Assembly: GCF_040222385.1 (NCBI RefSeq)
Contig: NZ_JAVKDF010000021.1
Span: 124,001-188,000, forward strand
DNA: 64,000 nucleotides
Direction: 5' to 3'
From: Imperialibacter sp040222385
GTDB taxonomy: Bacteria; Bacteroidota; Bacteroidia; Cytophagales; Cyclobacteriaceae
Under the pieces are notes generated by a model that saw only the letters and a program-made list of their open reading frames with translations, ran no database searches and was not told the DNA's origin. The translations under genes and the position numbers were made by a program. How positions within the stretch are numbered: the first letter of the stretch is position 1; each line of letters starts with the position of its first letter. Positions 9,183 to 17,352 of this stretch are shown here, in pieces.

Positions 9183-9734
9183 TCAATTGTCTTTCAAAAA
9201 ATCTTTCAGCTTTTCACGCAGCAGTCTAAGTGCCTTACCCATCTGCACTTCAACGGTCTTCACGGAAATACCAATATGGTCAGCTATTTCCTGGTATTTC
9301 AGCCCGTCAAACCTGCTCATTCTAAAAATTCGCTGACATTGTGGGGGCAGCGAGCTTATTGCCACCTCAATTTTCTGTTCCAAATCCGGCTCTTCGTGAA
9401 TCCCATAGGCGTAGGTTGATTCTTTTTCGAGGTAGTTGACAACATATTGCTTGTAGGCATCCCTTACCTTCAAATGCTTCAGGTGATTAAGGCAAGTGTT
9501 GTGTACTGACCTGAACAAGTAAGATTTAACTGATGAGTCGGGCGCCAGTGACTCACACTTCTCCCAAAACTTAACAAATACATCCTGCACAATTTCCTCT
9601 GCCGACTCCGGGTCATTCAGGTATTTGTTAGCATAGCTGCAAAGAATCGAGTAGAACGAGTTGAAAACAATCTCAAATGCCCCTTCTTCCTTATTGCGTA
9701 ATCGCTCAACCAGTAAAAAATCAGACTCTGCCAA
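9183..9734 (-). CDS. ECF sigma factor, Bacteroidetes family
   Basis: A 183-residue RNA polymerase sigma-70 factor of the ECF class. Region 2 is visible in SYANKYLNDPESAEEIVQDV and FVKFWEKC, with the region 2.4-like SVKSYLFRSVHNTCLNHLK. Region 4 is LPPQCQRIFRMSRFDGLKYQ and the helix-turn-helix EIADHIGISVKTVEVQMGKA. It leads the sigma/STN/FecR cassette and is presumably restrained by the FecR at 6551-7555. Its promoter targets cannot be named from here, though autoregulation of the cassette is usual in the family. It is transcribed divergently from menE, 113 bp away. Confidence 0.95.
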   Translation of the reverse strand: MAESDFLLVERLRNKEEGAFEIVFNSFYSILCSYANKYLNDPESAEEIVQDVFVKFWEKCESLAPDSSVKSYLFRSVHNTCLNHLKHLKVRDAYKQYVVNYLEKESTYAYGIHEEPDLEQKIEVAISSLPPQCQRIFRMSRFDGLKYQEIADHIGISVKTVEVQMGKALRLLREKLKDFLKDN

Positions 9735-9847
9735 GTTCTAGTATTGTTATCAACTTATATTTGATGGAAAATCAAAAATATAAATTCAGTCCAACAAATC
9801 TATTATTTGCGCTCATTTGATCATTAACATTAAATACTGTCCACTGA

Positions 9848-10924
9848 TTGACCTACAATAGCACCATCTGGTTAAACGACAAAAATATTGATTTGACGTC
9901 AGCTAACAACCTGAGTACATTCGACAACTACGAACAGGGAATTCTCCTATTCATCAAACAATGGCTGTCAGGCGCAAATAGTTTCACCCTCCACACATCT
10001 GGATCCACTGGCATTCCAAAAGAAATTCAAGTGACCAGAAACCAGATGATTGCCAGCGCTAAGGCAACTATAAATTTTCTGAAGATTGCACCGGGAACAC
10101 CGGTCACGGTTTGCATAGATGCCCGATATATTGGAGGAAAAATGCAACTGGTGCGAGCTCTTATCCATGACCTGCCCTTGCAGATCATTAGCCCAACAAT
10201 ACTATTAATGAATCACCTTGAGGCGCTGCCTTCTTTGGGTTTAATGTCGTTGGTTCCCCTTCAATTGTACAGTTCACTCGACAACAGTCCAGAAATGCTG
10301 GACAAAGCCAGTGCCATCCTCATTGGGGGAGCGCCTGTTCAGCTAAGCTATCTACCCAAATTAAAATCGATTGCTCCGCCAGTGTACCATACTTATGGCA
10401 TGACAGAGACTATCTCGCACGTAGCTTTGAGGAAACTAAATCATGAAGACGCCCCAGATGAGTTTACACTGCTGCCCGGCATTGAAATATCAACCGACGA
10501 GCGTGAATGCCTTGTAGTTAACGGGGAGGTGACGGGCAACCAACCCGTGACCACCAACGACATTGTGGAGCTAACAAGCGCTACCACCTTCATTTGGAAA
10601 GGCCGCTACGACAACGTCGTGAATTCAGGGGGCGTTAAAATATTCCCTGAAGAAGTGGACAAACTCATCGCCCCCGAACTCGAAACCATGTTTCCTGGTG
10701 CACAGTTCTTCACTTCCGGAATGCCAGACGAAAAATTGGGACAAAGGTTGATTCTCTGTGTTGAATCAGCTCAAAGCATAGAAGTCAGTGGCTTAATTGA
10801 AAGCCTAAGGGCTGCCCTCCCGCCCTATCATGCCCCAAAGCACATTTACTTTTTGGAGCACTTTATAAAAACTTCGTCGGGCAAAGTCGATAAATTGAAA
10901 ACAGTTGAATCAGTTTTATCTTAA
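9848..10924 (+). CDS. menE: o-succinylbenzoate-CoA ligase
   Basis: An AMP-forming ligase that activates o-succinylbenzoate with CoA, giving the substrate of MenB. The protein has 358 residues, as in the short Bacteroidota MenE. The P-loop-like FTLHTSGSTGIPKEIQVTRN is near residue 48; YHTYGMTETISHVAL and WKGRYDNVVNSGGVKI carry the adenylate motifs; the C-terminal catalytic Lys is in KTSSGKVDKL. The start is TTG at 9848, directly after an in-frame TGA at 9845, with no ATG before the conserved core. It is separated from menB by the ECF cassette, and menC is not in the window, so the operon is broken up here. Confidence 0.9.
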   Translation: MTYNSTIWLNDKNIDLTSANNLSTFDNYEQGILLFIKQWLSGANSFTLHTSGSTGIPKEIQVTRNQMIASAKATINFLKIAPGTPVTVCIDARYIGGKMQLVRALIHDLPLQIISPTILLMNHLEALPSLGLMSLVPLQLYSSLDNSPEMLDKASAILIGGAPVQLSYLPKLKSIAPPVYHTYGMTETISHVALRKLNHEDAPDEFTLLPGIEISTDERECLVVNGEVTGNQPVTTNDIVELTSATTFIWKGRYDNVVNSGGVKIFPEEVDKLIAPELETMFPGAQFFTSGMPDEKLGQRLILCVESAQSIEVSGLIESLRAALPPYHAPKHIYFLEHFIKTSSGKVDKLKTVESVLS

Positions 10925-10948
10925 ATTTGTCCTTTGAAGCGCAACTAC

Positions 10949-11692
10949 ATGACCAACACGATCTCCATTGACTATTTCACACAGAACATTCCTGCTCCAT
11001 ATTCTTTTCATATTCATGCAGAGCTAGCACCCTCCGACAGTGTAGCTATTTCTTTTAGCCTCACATATACAGACAGAGAAGCGCTTGAGGAAGATGAAAT
11101 ACTAAACGAAGGATTCACCGGAGATGATGACATCAACTGGTCGGGCTCACTTCCTGGTGTGTGGAACGAGTCGTTGGAAGACCTAATCAAAAAAACTACC
11201 TGGAGTGGCAAGGCTGACAAGTTGAGCCGGTGCAAAATAAAAGTGACCCTTGCGGGAGATGAGGCAAAATACCCCGCCAACACAGGCAGCTGGGAGTATT
11301 GGCTTCAGGAGTTGCAGCAAGCCTGTATTGAAACTGCTAAGGTTGAAAAGCCACTTGAGATGGACTTTGTGAAGGGCGAAAGAAAGCTTTCATTGAAAGG
11401 TTCGTTTGAAAAAAGAGAAGCCTTCATTGAAGAGCGGCTTGGTGGATTGGTTGTCAATAAAAAAATCCCCTGGGAAAAGCTTGGAAAGGTTTTAAAGCAA
11501 ATTTACATCGCCGAATACTATCCAGAGGACGTGCAACCAAACTATAATACCAAGGGAGATACCTTCCTGAATATTGGGGGTGGTCAATGGTTTAACCTGT
11601 CAAAGACCAACCTCCATATCAGCAAAAAGAAAGAATGGCTCAGCAAGCTGGAAGCCTCATTTGAAGACCTTATTAGCGGTCCTTCAGCTTAA
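10949..11692 (+). CDS. conserved protein of unknown function
   Basis: A 247-residue soluble protein, acidic in the middle (EALEEDEILNEG, GDDDINWSG), without signal peptide or membrane segments. I do not recognise the family. An N-terminal beta-rich part (to about residue 150) and a C-terminal alpha/beta part with IPWEKLGKVLKQIYIAEYYP can be made out. It starts 24 bp after menE and may be co-transcribed with it. An in-frame TTG at 10934 is an alternative start. The 3' end overlaps the convergent repressor gene by 20 bp. Confidence 0.7.
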   Translation: MTNTISIDYFTQNIPAPYSFHIHAELAPSDSVAISFSLTYTDREALEEDEILNEGFTGDDDINWSGSLPGVWNESLEDLIKKTTWSGKADKLSRCKIKVTLAGDEAKYPANTGSWEYWLQELQQACIETAKVEKPLEMDFVKGERKLSLKGSFEKREAFIEERLGGLVVNKKIPWEKLGKVLKQIYIAEYYPEDVQPNYNTKGDTFLNIGGGQWFNLSKTNLHISKKKEWLSKLEASFEDLISGPSA

Positions 11693-12461
11693 CAACCTCT
11701 TGTTGTAACTCCAATACTATTTGGGTAAGCTTTTCCAGGCTCAGCTCTGATGACTTTCCGTCATCAGGAAACTTGAAGCTAATAAAAGCCTTCGCCTCCC
11801 AAATCTCCAGCACATCACTTCCCTGAATTTCATAAGGTGTGTAAACGGCATTGTCGGACACCAGGTATAGCTTGCCGTTGTCCTTCAGGTAATTAAATAC
11901 CCTTTTGTATACAACGCCCTCTTTGCTAGTTACAAGCACATAGGTTTTCCCATTCTTTATGTGATCCGAACTCTCCAGGTATTGCCCTATGATAATCGTG
12001 CCGCTTTCAAGGGGCAACATTGAATCACCGCTAATCTCAAATGCCCTGTAAGTGGCATTTTTTGGCAACACAGGCAACTGAAAGCGTGGTAGCTCCTCGA
12101 TATATTCCGGATCAGCAAAACCATTCAGATAGCCGGCAGAGGCTTTTTGTGGCACTAATTCTATGTTCTCATTGTCATCTTTGTCGACAGTAATGGACAA
12201 CACCTTGAACTGGGGTGAGTTTCCACCAGTCCCAATTGGCGATGCCACCTCTCCTTTGCTCAGGTTTTTACTGATAAAATCATCTGCAGTGATTTGAAAA
12301 AGCTCAGCCATTTTAAGCAGTGTTTCAAGCGGCGGTGAGGCCCTTCCCTCCTCGTACGCTCCTACCACAGACCGCTTGATTCCTACTTTCTCAGCAAATT
12401 GTTCTTGTGTCAGCCCTTTCTGCTTTCTCAAAAAACGTATGTTCTCGTTTATATTAACCAT
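11673..12461 (-). CDS. XRE-type repressor with S24 peptidase-like domain
   Basis: A 262-residue regulator. Residues 1-60 form a Cro/C1 helix-turn-helix (IRFLRKQKGLTQEQFAEKVG, IKRSVVGAYEEGRASPPLET). The C-terminal half is an S24/LexA-like domain: FEISGDSMLPLESGT holds the candidate Ser, GVVYKRVF the candidate Lys. Such proteins act as stress- or signal-controlled repressors, sometimes with self-cleavage. No obvious Ala-Gly cleavage site precedes the Ser. The ATG at 12461 is chosen because the 32 residues upstream overlap the preceding gene and match nothing. It follows the small gene at 12475-12810 by 13 bp, so the two form an operon. A 17-bp palindrome at 12840-12856 is a candidate operator. 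Confidence 0.88.
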   Translation of the reverse strand: MVNINENIRFLRKQKGLTQEQFAEKVGIKRSVVGAYEEGRASPPLETLLKMAELFQITADDFISKNLSKGEVASPIGTGGNSPQFKVLSITVDKDDNENIELVPQKASAGYLNGFADPEYIEELPRFQLPVLPKNATYRAFEISGDSMLPLESGTIIIGQYLESSDHIKNGKTYVLVTSKEGVVYKRVFNYLKDNGKLYLVSDNAVYTPYEIQGSDVLEIWEAKAFISFKFPDDGKSSELSLEKLTQIVLELQQEVVKLKDR

Positions 12462-12474
12462 GTCAATAGCGTTA

Positions 12475-12810
12475 TCAGGCGTCAAAAATAATAAAGTTAA
12501 GGTCGTCAGCATCCTTTTTGCCGATGCTGTACAAATTAATGTGGTGAAATGAATCACTGGTGTTCATCCGATCCAGTCGCATACGGATTCTCTCGATCAC
12601 TTTTTTAAGTGTTTCGTCAGCATTCACCAGCACATAGCCATACAGTTGTTTGCGATCAGCAATACTGGCATAAAATTTTACCTGGCATCTTCCCGAGTGA
12701 AGCTTCTTCGAAGTGATCTTTATCTTATATTGGTCATCGAAATGGCTCGAATCATAAGAAGAGACACTACTCATACTAACATTATTGTCGCTTAAAGCCC
12801 TTAACTCCAT
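12475..12810 (-). CDS. small protein encoded with the XRE-S24 repressor
   Basis: A 111-residue protein of unknown function, first gene of the two-gene operon with the repressor. It is soluble, begins with a Ser-rich segment (SMSSVSSYDSSHFDD), and then shows a likely alpha/beta fold (YKIKITSKKLHSGRCQVKFY, ADETLKKVIERIRMRLDRM). Composition and codon use look like its neighbours, so it is probably real. It could modulate the repressor, but nothing in the sequence proves this. Confidence 0.65.
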   Translation of the reverse strand: MELRALSDNNVSMSSVSSYDSSHFDDQYKIKITSKKLHSGRCQVKFYASIADRKQLYGYVLVNADETLKKVIERIRMRLDRMNTSDSFHHINLYSIGKKDADDLNFIIFDA

Positions 12811-12839
12811 AATATTTAGCTTTTATGACAATAAATTTA

Positions 12840-12856
12840 GTAAAAAGTATTTTTAC
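12840..12856. promoter_or_regulatory. palindrome upstream of the repressor operon
   Basis: GTAAAAAGTATTTTTAC is a perfect inverted repeat with 7-bp arms and a 3-bp centre. It lies 30 bp upstream of the small-protein/repressor operon and 76 bp upstream of the divergent MFS gene. A dimeric XRE regulator would fit this symmetry; binding is inferred only. Confidence 0.45.
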
Positions 12857-12931
12857 GTGAAAGGGATATTAAAAAAATTTAAATAATGATAATTTCAGGG
12901 AATTCTATGAACCACTTAAACTACACTACAC

Positions 12932-14158
12932 ATGTCTGAAACAGATAACAAGAACAGGCTATTTTATGGCAGTTGCTTTGCGCTGATCACCACTGCCTTC
13001 ACCTTTTCGATTCGGGCGGGAATTTTACCCCAGCTGGGCCAGGAATTCAACCTGACTGCCGAACAACTCGGCTTCATCAATTCAATGTGGTTTTTGGGCT
13101 TTCCCATCTCCATGATCATTGGTGGGCTGGTTTACTACTCAGTAGGCCCTAAAGTTATCATGCAGGTGGCCCTCTTGTCACATGCCATAGGTATTCTGCT
13201 CACCATCTATGCAGGTGGTTACTGGACCCTGATCATCTCGACACTTTTCATTGGCTTTGGTAACGGCTGTACTGAAGCAGCGTGTAACCCGATGATTGCT
13301 GACTCTTATTCGGGTACAACCATGAATAAAATGCTTAACAGGTTCCATATGTGGTTCCCTGGGGGTATTGTTATTGGTAGCCTTATTTCAAAGTTCATGA
13401 CCGACGCCGGCATGACCTGGCAGTCTCAAATTTGGGTGCTTATCATCCCTACCCTTGTGTATGCCTATTTGTTCTGGGGACAAACATTCCCTAAACCTAA
13501 GATAGAAGGTCAGTCTTCATTGGCTGAAAACTTCAAGGCGATGATCTCACCAGTTTACATTTTCCTCTTTGTATTCATGGCCTTTACAGCCATTTCAGAA
13601 TTTGGCCCTCAGCAGTGGGTAAACATTGTACTCAATAGCAGTGGTGTTAGCGGAATGGTACTATTGGCGTTAACAACAGGTGTAATGGCAGTAGGCCGAT
13701 TCTTCGCTGGCCCGGTTGTAAAAGCTCTCGGCCAAACCGGTGTTTTACTCGGAGGAGCTATTTTTACTTTCATTGGAATCTATCTATTCAGTACCGTTAC
13801 CGGCCCTATGGCCTACGCTGCAGCCGTTATATTTGCCATTGGCGTTTGCTACTTCTGGCCAGTTATGGTTGGAGCCGTTGCGCAAAGAGCTCCCCTTAGT
13901 GGTGCTCTCGGTATGTCTATCGTCGGTGGTGTAGGTATGTTTTCTACTTCTATCTGGCAGCCAATTATTGGCGGATGGATTGACGATGCCAGAGCTGAAG
14001 CGCTGTCGCAGGGACTTACCGGAGATGCACTGGAATTAGCTGCAGGACAAGAGACGTTGACTACCATGTTATTCTTCCCAGGCATCCTGATAGTGGCATT
14101 CACCATCTTCTTCTTCTGGCAGAAAGGCAAGAAGCCTGCCGTTGAGGCCGCACACTAA
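12932..14158 (+). CDS. MFS transporter
   Basis: A 408-residue inner-membrane protein with about 12 hydrophobic helices, of the major facilitator superfamily. The first half contains GILPQLGQEFNLTAEQLGFI and GFGNGCTEAACNPMIAD, the second half GRFFAGPVVKALGQTG and a final tail rich in charged residues. The pattern resembles the sugar/nucleoside-type MFS proteins common in Bacteroidota; the substrate is not readable. It stands alone with its own terminator and is divergent from the repressor operon, which may control it. Confidence 0.88.
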   Translation: MSETDNKNRLFYGSCFALITTAFTFSIRAGILPQLGQEFNLTAEQLGFINSMWFLGFPISMIIGGLVYYSVGPKVIMQVALLSHAIGILLTIYAGGYWTLIISTLFIGFGNGCTEAACNPMIADSYSGTTMNKMLNRFHMWFPGGIVIGSLISKFMTDAGMTWQSQIWVLIIPTLVYAYLFWGQTFPKPKIEGQSSLAENFKAMISPVYIFLFVFMAFTAISEFGPQQWVNIVLNSSGVSGMVLLALTTGVMAVGRFFAGPVVKALGQTGVLLGGAIFTFIGIYLFSTVTGPMAYAAAVIFAIGVCYFWPVMVGAVAQRAPLSGALGMSIVGGVGMFSTSIWQPIIGGWIDDARAEALSQGLTGDALELAAGQETLTTMLFFPGILIVAFTIFFFWQKGKKPAVEAAH

Positions 14159-14180
14159 CAAAGTCAAAACCGAATTTACA

Positions 14181-14211
14181 AAAGCCACTTCCAACGAGGT
14201 GGCTTTTTTTT
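14181..14211 (+). terminator. terminator after MFS gene
   Basis: Stem AAAGCCACTT / AGGTGGCTTT (one G-T pair), loop CCAACG, followed by a run of eight T. Confidence 0.85.
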
Positions 14212-14258
14212 GTTATCACGCTGAATTGTAACTTCATCTATCCAAAAAACTTAGCGCC

Positions 14259-14744
14259 ATGGAGCCTCTCAATATCATGCACGAATATGTGCTGCCAAAG
14301 CAATTCAGGTTCTTTGGTATCCTTGCTTTAATATTTGCCATCATGTTCTTCACTCAGCACATCAACCTGTTCGGCTTTCTGGTTTCTTCCGCTTCGATCT
14401 TTTTAGGCGCACTTATGCTTACTGCCAGATATGGACTGTCTCTTAACATATCTCAAAAGCAATACAAAGAATTTGTGTCTTTGCTTTGGTTTCAAAGAGG
14501 CACCTGGAAAGACTATGCTGGCATCGAGAAGATTTTCATCAACAAAATAGTGGAGTCAGAAAGGATGGTGAGCCGAAGCGGAGCAAAATTTGATTTCCAA
14601 TCGCAGAGCTGCCAGGCGTACATCAAGTTTGACGATGGTCAAAAGATAGAGCTGGACAAAGATGGGTCGAAGGAAAGACTACTCGTTCGACTGAGAACAT
14701 ACAACGAGCACCTTCAAACCACCATTCAAGACAATACCATATGA
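14259..14744 (+). CDS. membrane protein of unknown function
   Basis: A 161-residue protein with two adjacent N-terminal membrane helices (about residues 19-33 and 38-55, FRFFGILALIFAIMFF and FGFLVSSASIFLGALML), then a cytoplasmic beta-rich domain with a PH-like feel (YKEFVSLLWFQRGTWKDYAG). No family recognised. Its last codons overlap the next ATG by 4 bp (ATGA), so translation of the PPC-domain gene is coupled to it. Confidence 0.7.
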   Translation: MEPLNIMHEYVLPKQFRFFGILALIFAIMFFTQHINLFGFLVSSASIFLGALMLTARYGLSLNISQKQYKEFVSLLWFQRGTWKDYAGIEKIFINKIVESERMVSRSGAKFDFQSQSCQAYIKFDDGQKIELDKDGSKERLLVRLRTYNEHLQTTIQDNTI

Positions 14745-15154
14745 AGGCTAAGTCGGCTTCCTATCACACGTTAAGGCTGGTGCCAGGCGAAATGCTCAAA
14801 GAAACACTAGCGGAATGGGCTCAGACACATGCCATTGATGCTGCCGCAATCATTACCTGTGTTGGAAGCCTTAAAAAAGCAGCGATACGGTATGCCAATA
14901 GCAATGCAGCCACAATTACCGAAGGCAAATACGAAATAGTATCGCTGACGGGCACGCTCTCCCGGCATGGCATTCATTTGCACATCTCCTTGTCGGATAG
15001 TGATGGGAAAACCACCGGCGGCCACCTGATGGACGGGTGCGAGATTTTTACAACCGCCGAAATCGTTCTGGCAGTGTTTGAAGGAGTCGTTTTTAAGCGA
15101 CTCCCCGATGCTACCACCGGCTACCTTGAACTTAACGTAGAAAAGAAAACCTGA
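14741..15154 (+). CDS. PPC/DUF296 domain protein
   Basis: A 137-residue single-domain protein of the PPC (plant and prokaryote conserved, DUF296) family. The signature is the glycine and histidine-rich core HGIHLHISLSDSDGKTTGGH followed by LMDGCEIF. In plants the fold is attached to AT-hooks; in bacteria it stands alone, forms trimers and has no agreed function. Here there is no AT-hook. It is translationally coupled to the preceding membrane protein by an ATGA overlap, and converges on ppk1 with 1 bp between the stops. Confidence 0.85.
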   Translation: MKAKSASYHTLRLVPGEMLKETLAEWAQTHAIDAAAIITCVGSLKKAAIRYANSNAATITEGKYEIVSLTGTLSRHGIHLHISLSDSDGKTTGGHLMDGCEIFTTAEIVLAVFEGVVFKRLPDATTGYLELNVEKKT

Positions 15155-15155
15155 T

Positions 15156-17279
15156 CTAAAAAAGGCTGGCATTCTCAATCATGTCCCTCGTTACCCGGTA
15201 AAACTCTTTGTGGATGTTGAAGATCGGTTCATTTTCTCCGGGCTGCACCGCTTCATAGCTGCCATCTTCCTGCATCACATATTTGTTGTAGTTATCCTTC
15301 TGGTTGAATTTCAAAATATTGATTGCCTGCTTCTTAAGGAACGGATCGTTTATCAGAAAGAGTGATTCCAACCGGCGATCAAAACTCCTTACCATGATGT
15401 CGGCGCTTCCGGCGTACACTTTTGGCTCCCCATTGTTATGGAAGTAGAAGATACGTGAATGCTCCAGGTACTCACCCACAATCGAGCCTACTGTGATATT
15501 CTCGCTTAGCCCGGCTCTGCCAGGGCGAAGACAACAAATACCTCTCACTGTAAGCTTAATCTGAACACCAGCCTGCGAAGCCTGGTAAAGCGCATTGATG
15601 ACATCGATGTCTTGCAACGAATTGATTTTGATGACTATGCCACTGGGTAACCCTGAGGTGGCATTCTTCGCCTCATTGAGAATGAGCTCAATCAATGAGT
15701 TTCTCATTTCCCTGGGTGCTGTGATCAGGTTCTCGTATTTCTCAGGATAAGAATGCCCTGTGATGGCGTTAAAGAACTCCGACACATCGCTGGCGTACAC
15801 CTCGTTGGTGCTTAGGATACCTACGTCAGTATATAGTCTTGCAGTGGCTTCATTGTAGTTGCCGCTGGCGAGGTGAACATAGCGGGTAACCTTCTCGCCC
15901 TCCTTGCGCACGATCAGCATCAGCTTTGTATGGGTCTTGAGTAACCCAACGCCGTAGATGACAAAGCACCCAGCCTTTTGCAGCCGCTTGGCCTCCCGCA
16001 TGTTGTTCTCTTCGTCAAATCGGGCCTTCACCTCAAAAAGCACCGACACGTGCTTGCCATTTTCTGCCGCATTCAGTAGCGCTTCAATAATCCGGCTATT
16101 CTTTGCTAGCCGGTAAATGGTAAGCTTGATTGACAAAACATGGGGATCCTCTGCTGCCTTTTCAAGCAGGTTCATCAGCGGCTCAAACGAGTTGTATGGG
16201 TGATGAAGCATGATATCCCTGCGCTTCAGTATCTTAAAGATGTTTTCGTCAGCATCCTGACTAATACTGACCGGCTGAACCGGAGCAGGAATAGGCGTGC
16301 AAAGATGGGAGAACTCTGAATGCTTAACAATCTGCCAGAGGCCTGTGTAATCCATCAAACCAGGTTTGTGCACGGTGATGACGTTTTCTTCGTCCAGTTC
16401 CCACCTCAGCTTGAGCTGCTTTATGAGCCACTTATCGTACTTATCCTCCACCTCAATCCTAACGACCCTTCCTGTTTTCCTTGTTTTCAGCTTACTCTTT
16501 AGCTCGTCGATAAAGTTGGCCTCCAGGTCTTCCGACTCTTCCAAAGTAAAATCACCATTCCTCGTAACCCGGAACAAAGTCTCAGAAATTATTTCGACGT
16601 TCTTGAAAAATGAGTCGATATATGTTCTAACAATGTCTTCTATCGGCACGAAATAAAAAGTGTCGTTTCGCTCGATCTCATAAAACCTGGGTAGGTTGGT
16701 GGGGATCTGAATGAAAGACATCTTTCTTTTCTCTTCATGCTCTTCCCTGCTTCTGGTCACCACGCCGAAAATAAGTACGTTGTTGACCAGGATAGGAAAC
16801 GTGTGAAAGGAGTCAAATACCATTGGAGTGAGCATGGGGTGTACCACTTTTTGAAAGTAGTTTCTCACTCTTTCCTGCTCCTTTTTCTGTAGGCTTTCTA
16901 CCTGGGTAATCTTTATCCCATTCTTTGGGAGCTCTGGTAAAAGGTGCTCAACAAAATAGTCGGTCTGCTCTTTGGTAAATATCTTGAACTCGCTCAGAAG
17001 CCTGCGTTTGAACGGAATTGCCTTTAGCCCAGAGAGGTCCACCCTTTCCTTGCCATAGTCAAGGTAGTTATAGAGCGACCCCATTCTGATCATGAAAAAT
17101 TCATCAGCATTGGAAGCCGTAATGGCAAGAAACTTCAGTCTGTCGAGCAAGGGTCTGCCTTCCTTTTTGGCCTGATCAAGCACCCGATGATTAAACTTCA
17201 GCCAGCTCAAATCCCGGCTAATGTATTGACTATTGTCTATTTGCGTTGAATAGCGGTCTTTAAGGATCAGGTCGCTCAT
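15156..17279 (-). CDS. ppk1: polyphosphate kinase 1
   Basis: Makes long-chain polyphosphate from ATP. The 707-residue protein has the four PPK1 regions: N-terminal ISRDLSWLKFNHRVLDQA, the dimer head DEFFMIRMGSLYNYLDYG, and two phospholipase-D-like C domains. SIKLTIYRLAKNSRI and VHLASGNYNEATARLYTDVG carry the ATP-site and autophosphorylated His residues; SADIMVRSFDRRLE lies in C2. Length matches the family. It follows gyrB on the same strand but is cut off from it by the terminator at 17303-17327. It could supply polyphosphate during stress; no regulator is visible next to it. Confidence 0.96.
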   Translation of the reverse strand: MSDLILKDRYSTQIDNSQYISRDLSWLKFNHRVLDQAKKEGRPLLDRLKFLAITASNADEFFMIRMGSLYNYLDYGKERVDLSGLKAIPFKRRLLSEFKIFTKEQTDYFVEHLLPELPKNGIKITQVESLQKKEQERVRNYFQKVVHPMLTPMVFDSFHTFPILVNNVLIFGVVTRSREEHEEKRKMSFIQIPTNLPRFYEIERNDTFYFVPIEDIVRTYIDSFFKNVEIISETLFRVTRNGDFTLEESEDLEANFIDELKSKLKTRKTGRVVRIEVEDKYDKWLIKQLKLRWELDEENVITVHKPGLMDYTGLWQIVKHSEFSHLCTPIPAPVQPVSISQDADENIFKILKRRDIMLHHPYNSFEPLMNLLEKAAEDPHVLSIKLTIYRLAKNSRIIEALLNAAENGKHVSVLFEVKARFDEENNMREAKRLQKAGCFVIYGVGLLKTHTKLMLIVRKEGEKVTRYVHLASGNYNEATARLYTDVGILSTNEVYASDVSEFFNAITGHSYPEKYENLITAPREMRNSLIELILNEAKNATSGLPSGIVIKINSLQDIDVINALYQASQAGVQIKLTVRGICCLRPGRAGLSENITVGSIVGEYLEHSRIFYFHNNGEPKVYAGSADIMVRSFDRRLESLFLINDPFLKKQAINILKFNQKDNYNKYVMQEDGSYEAVQPGENEPIFNIHKEFYRVTRDMIENASLF

Positions 17280-17300
17280 GTAAGTATATATTTGTAAACA

Positions 17301-17327
17301 AAAAAGGGTTCGACAATGTCGAACCCT
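17301..17327 (-). terminator. terminator after gyrB
   Basis: On the minus strand a perfect 10-bp stem AGGGTTCGAC / GTCGAACCCT with a 3-nt loop is followed by TTTTTGTTT. It ends gyrB transcription before ppk1. Confidence 0.85.
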
Positions 17328-17352
17328 AAATTAGCTTTTCCGATTCGATTAT

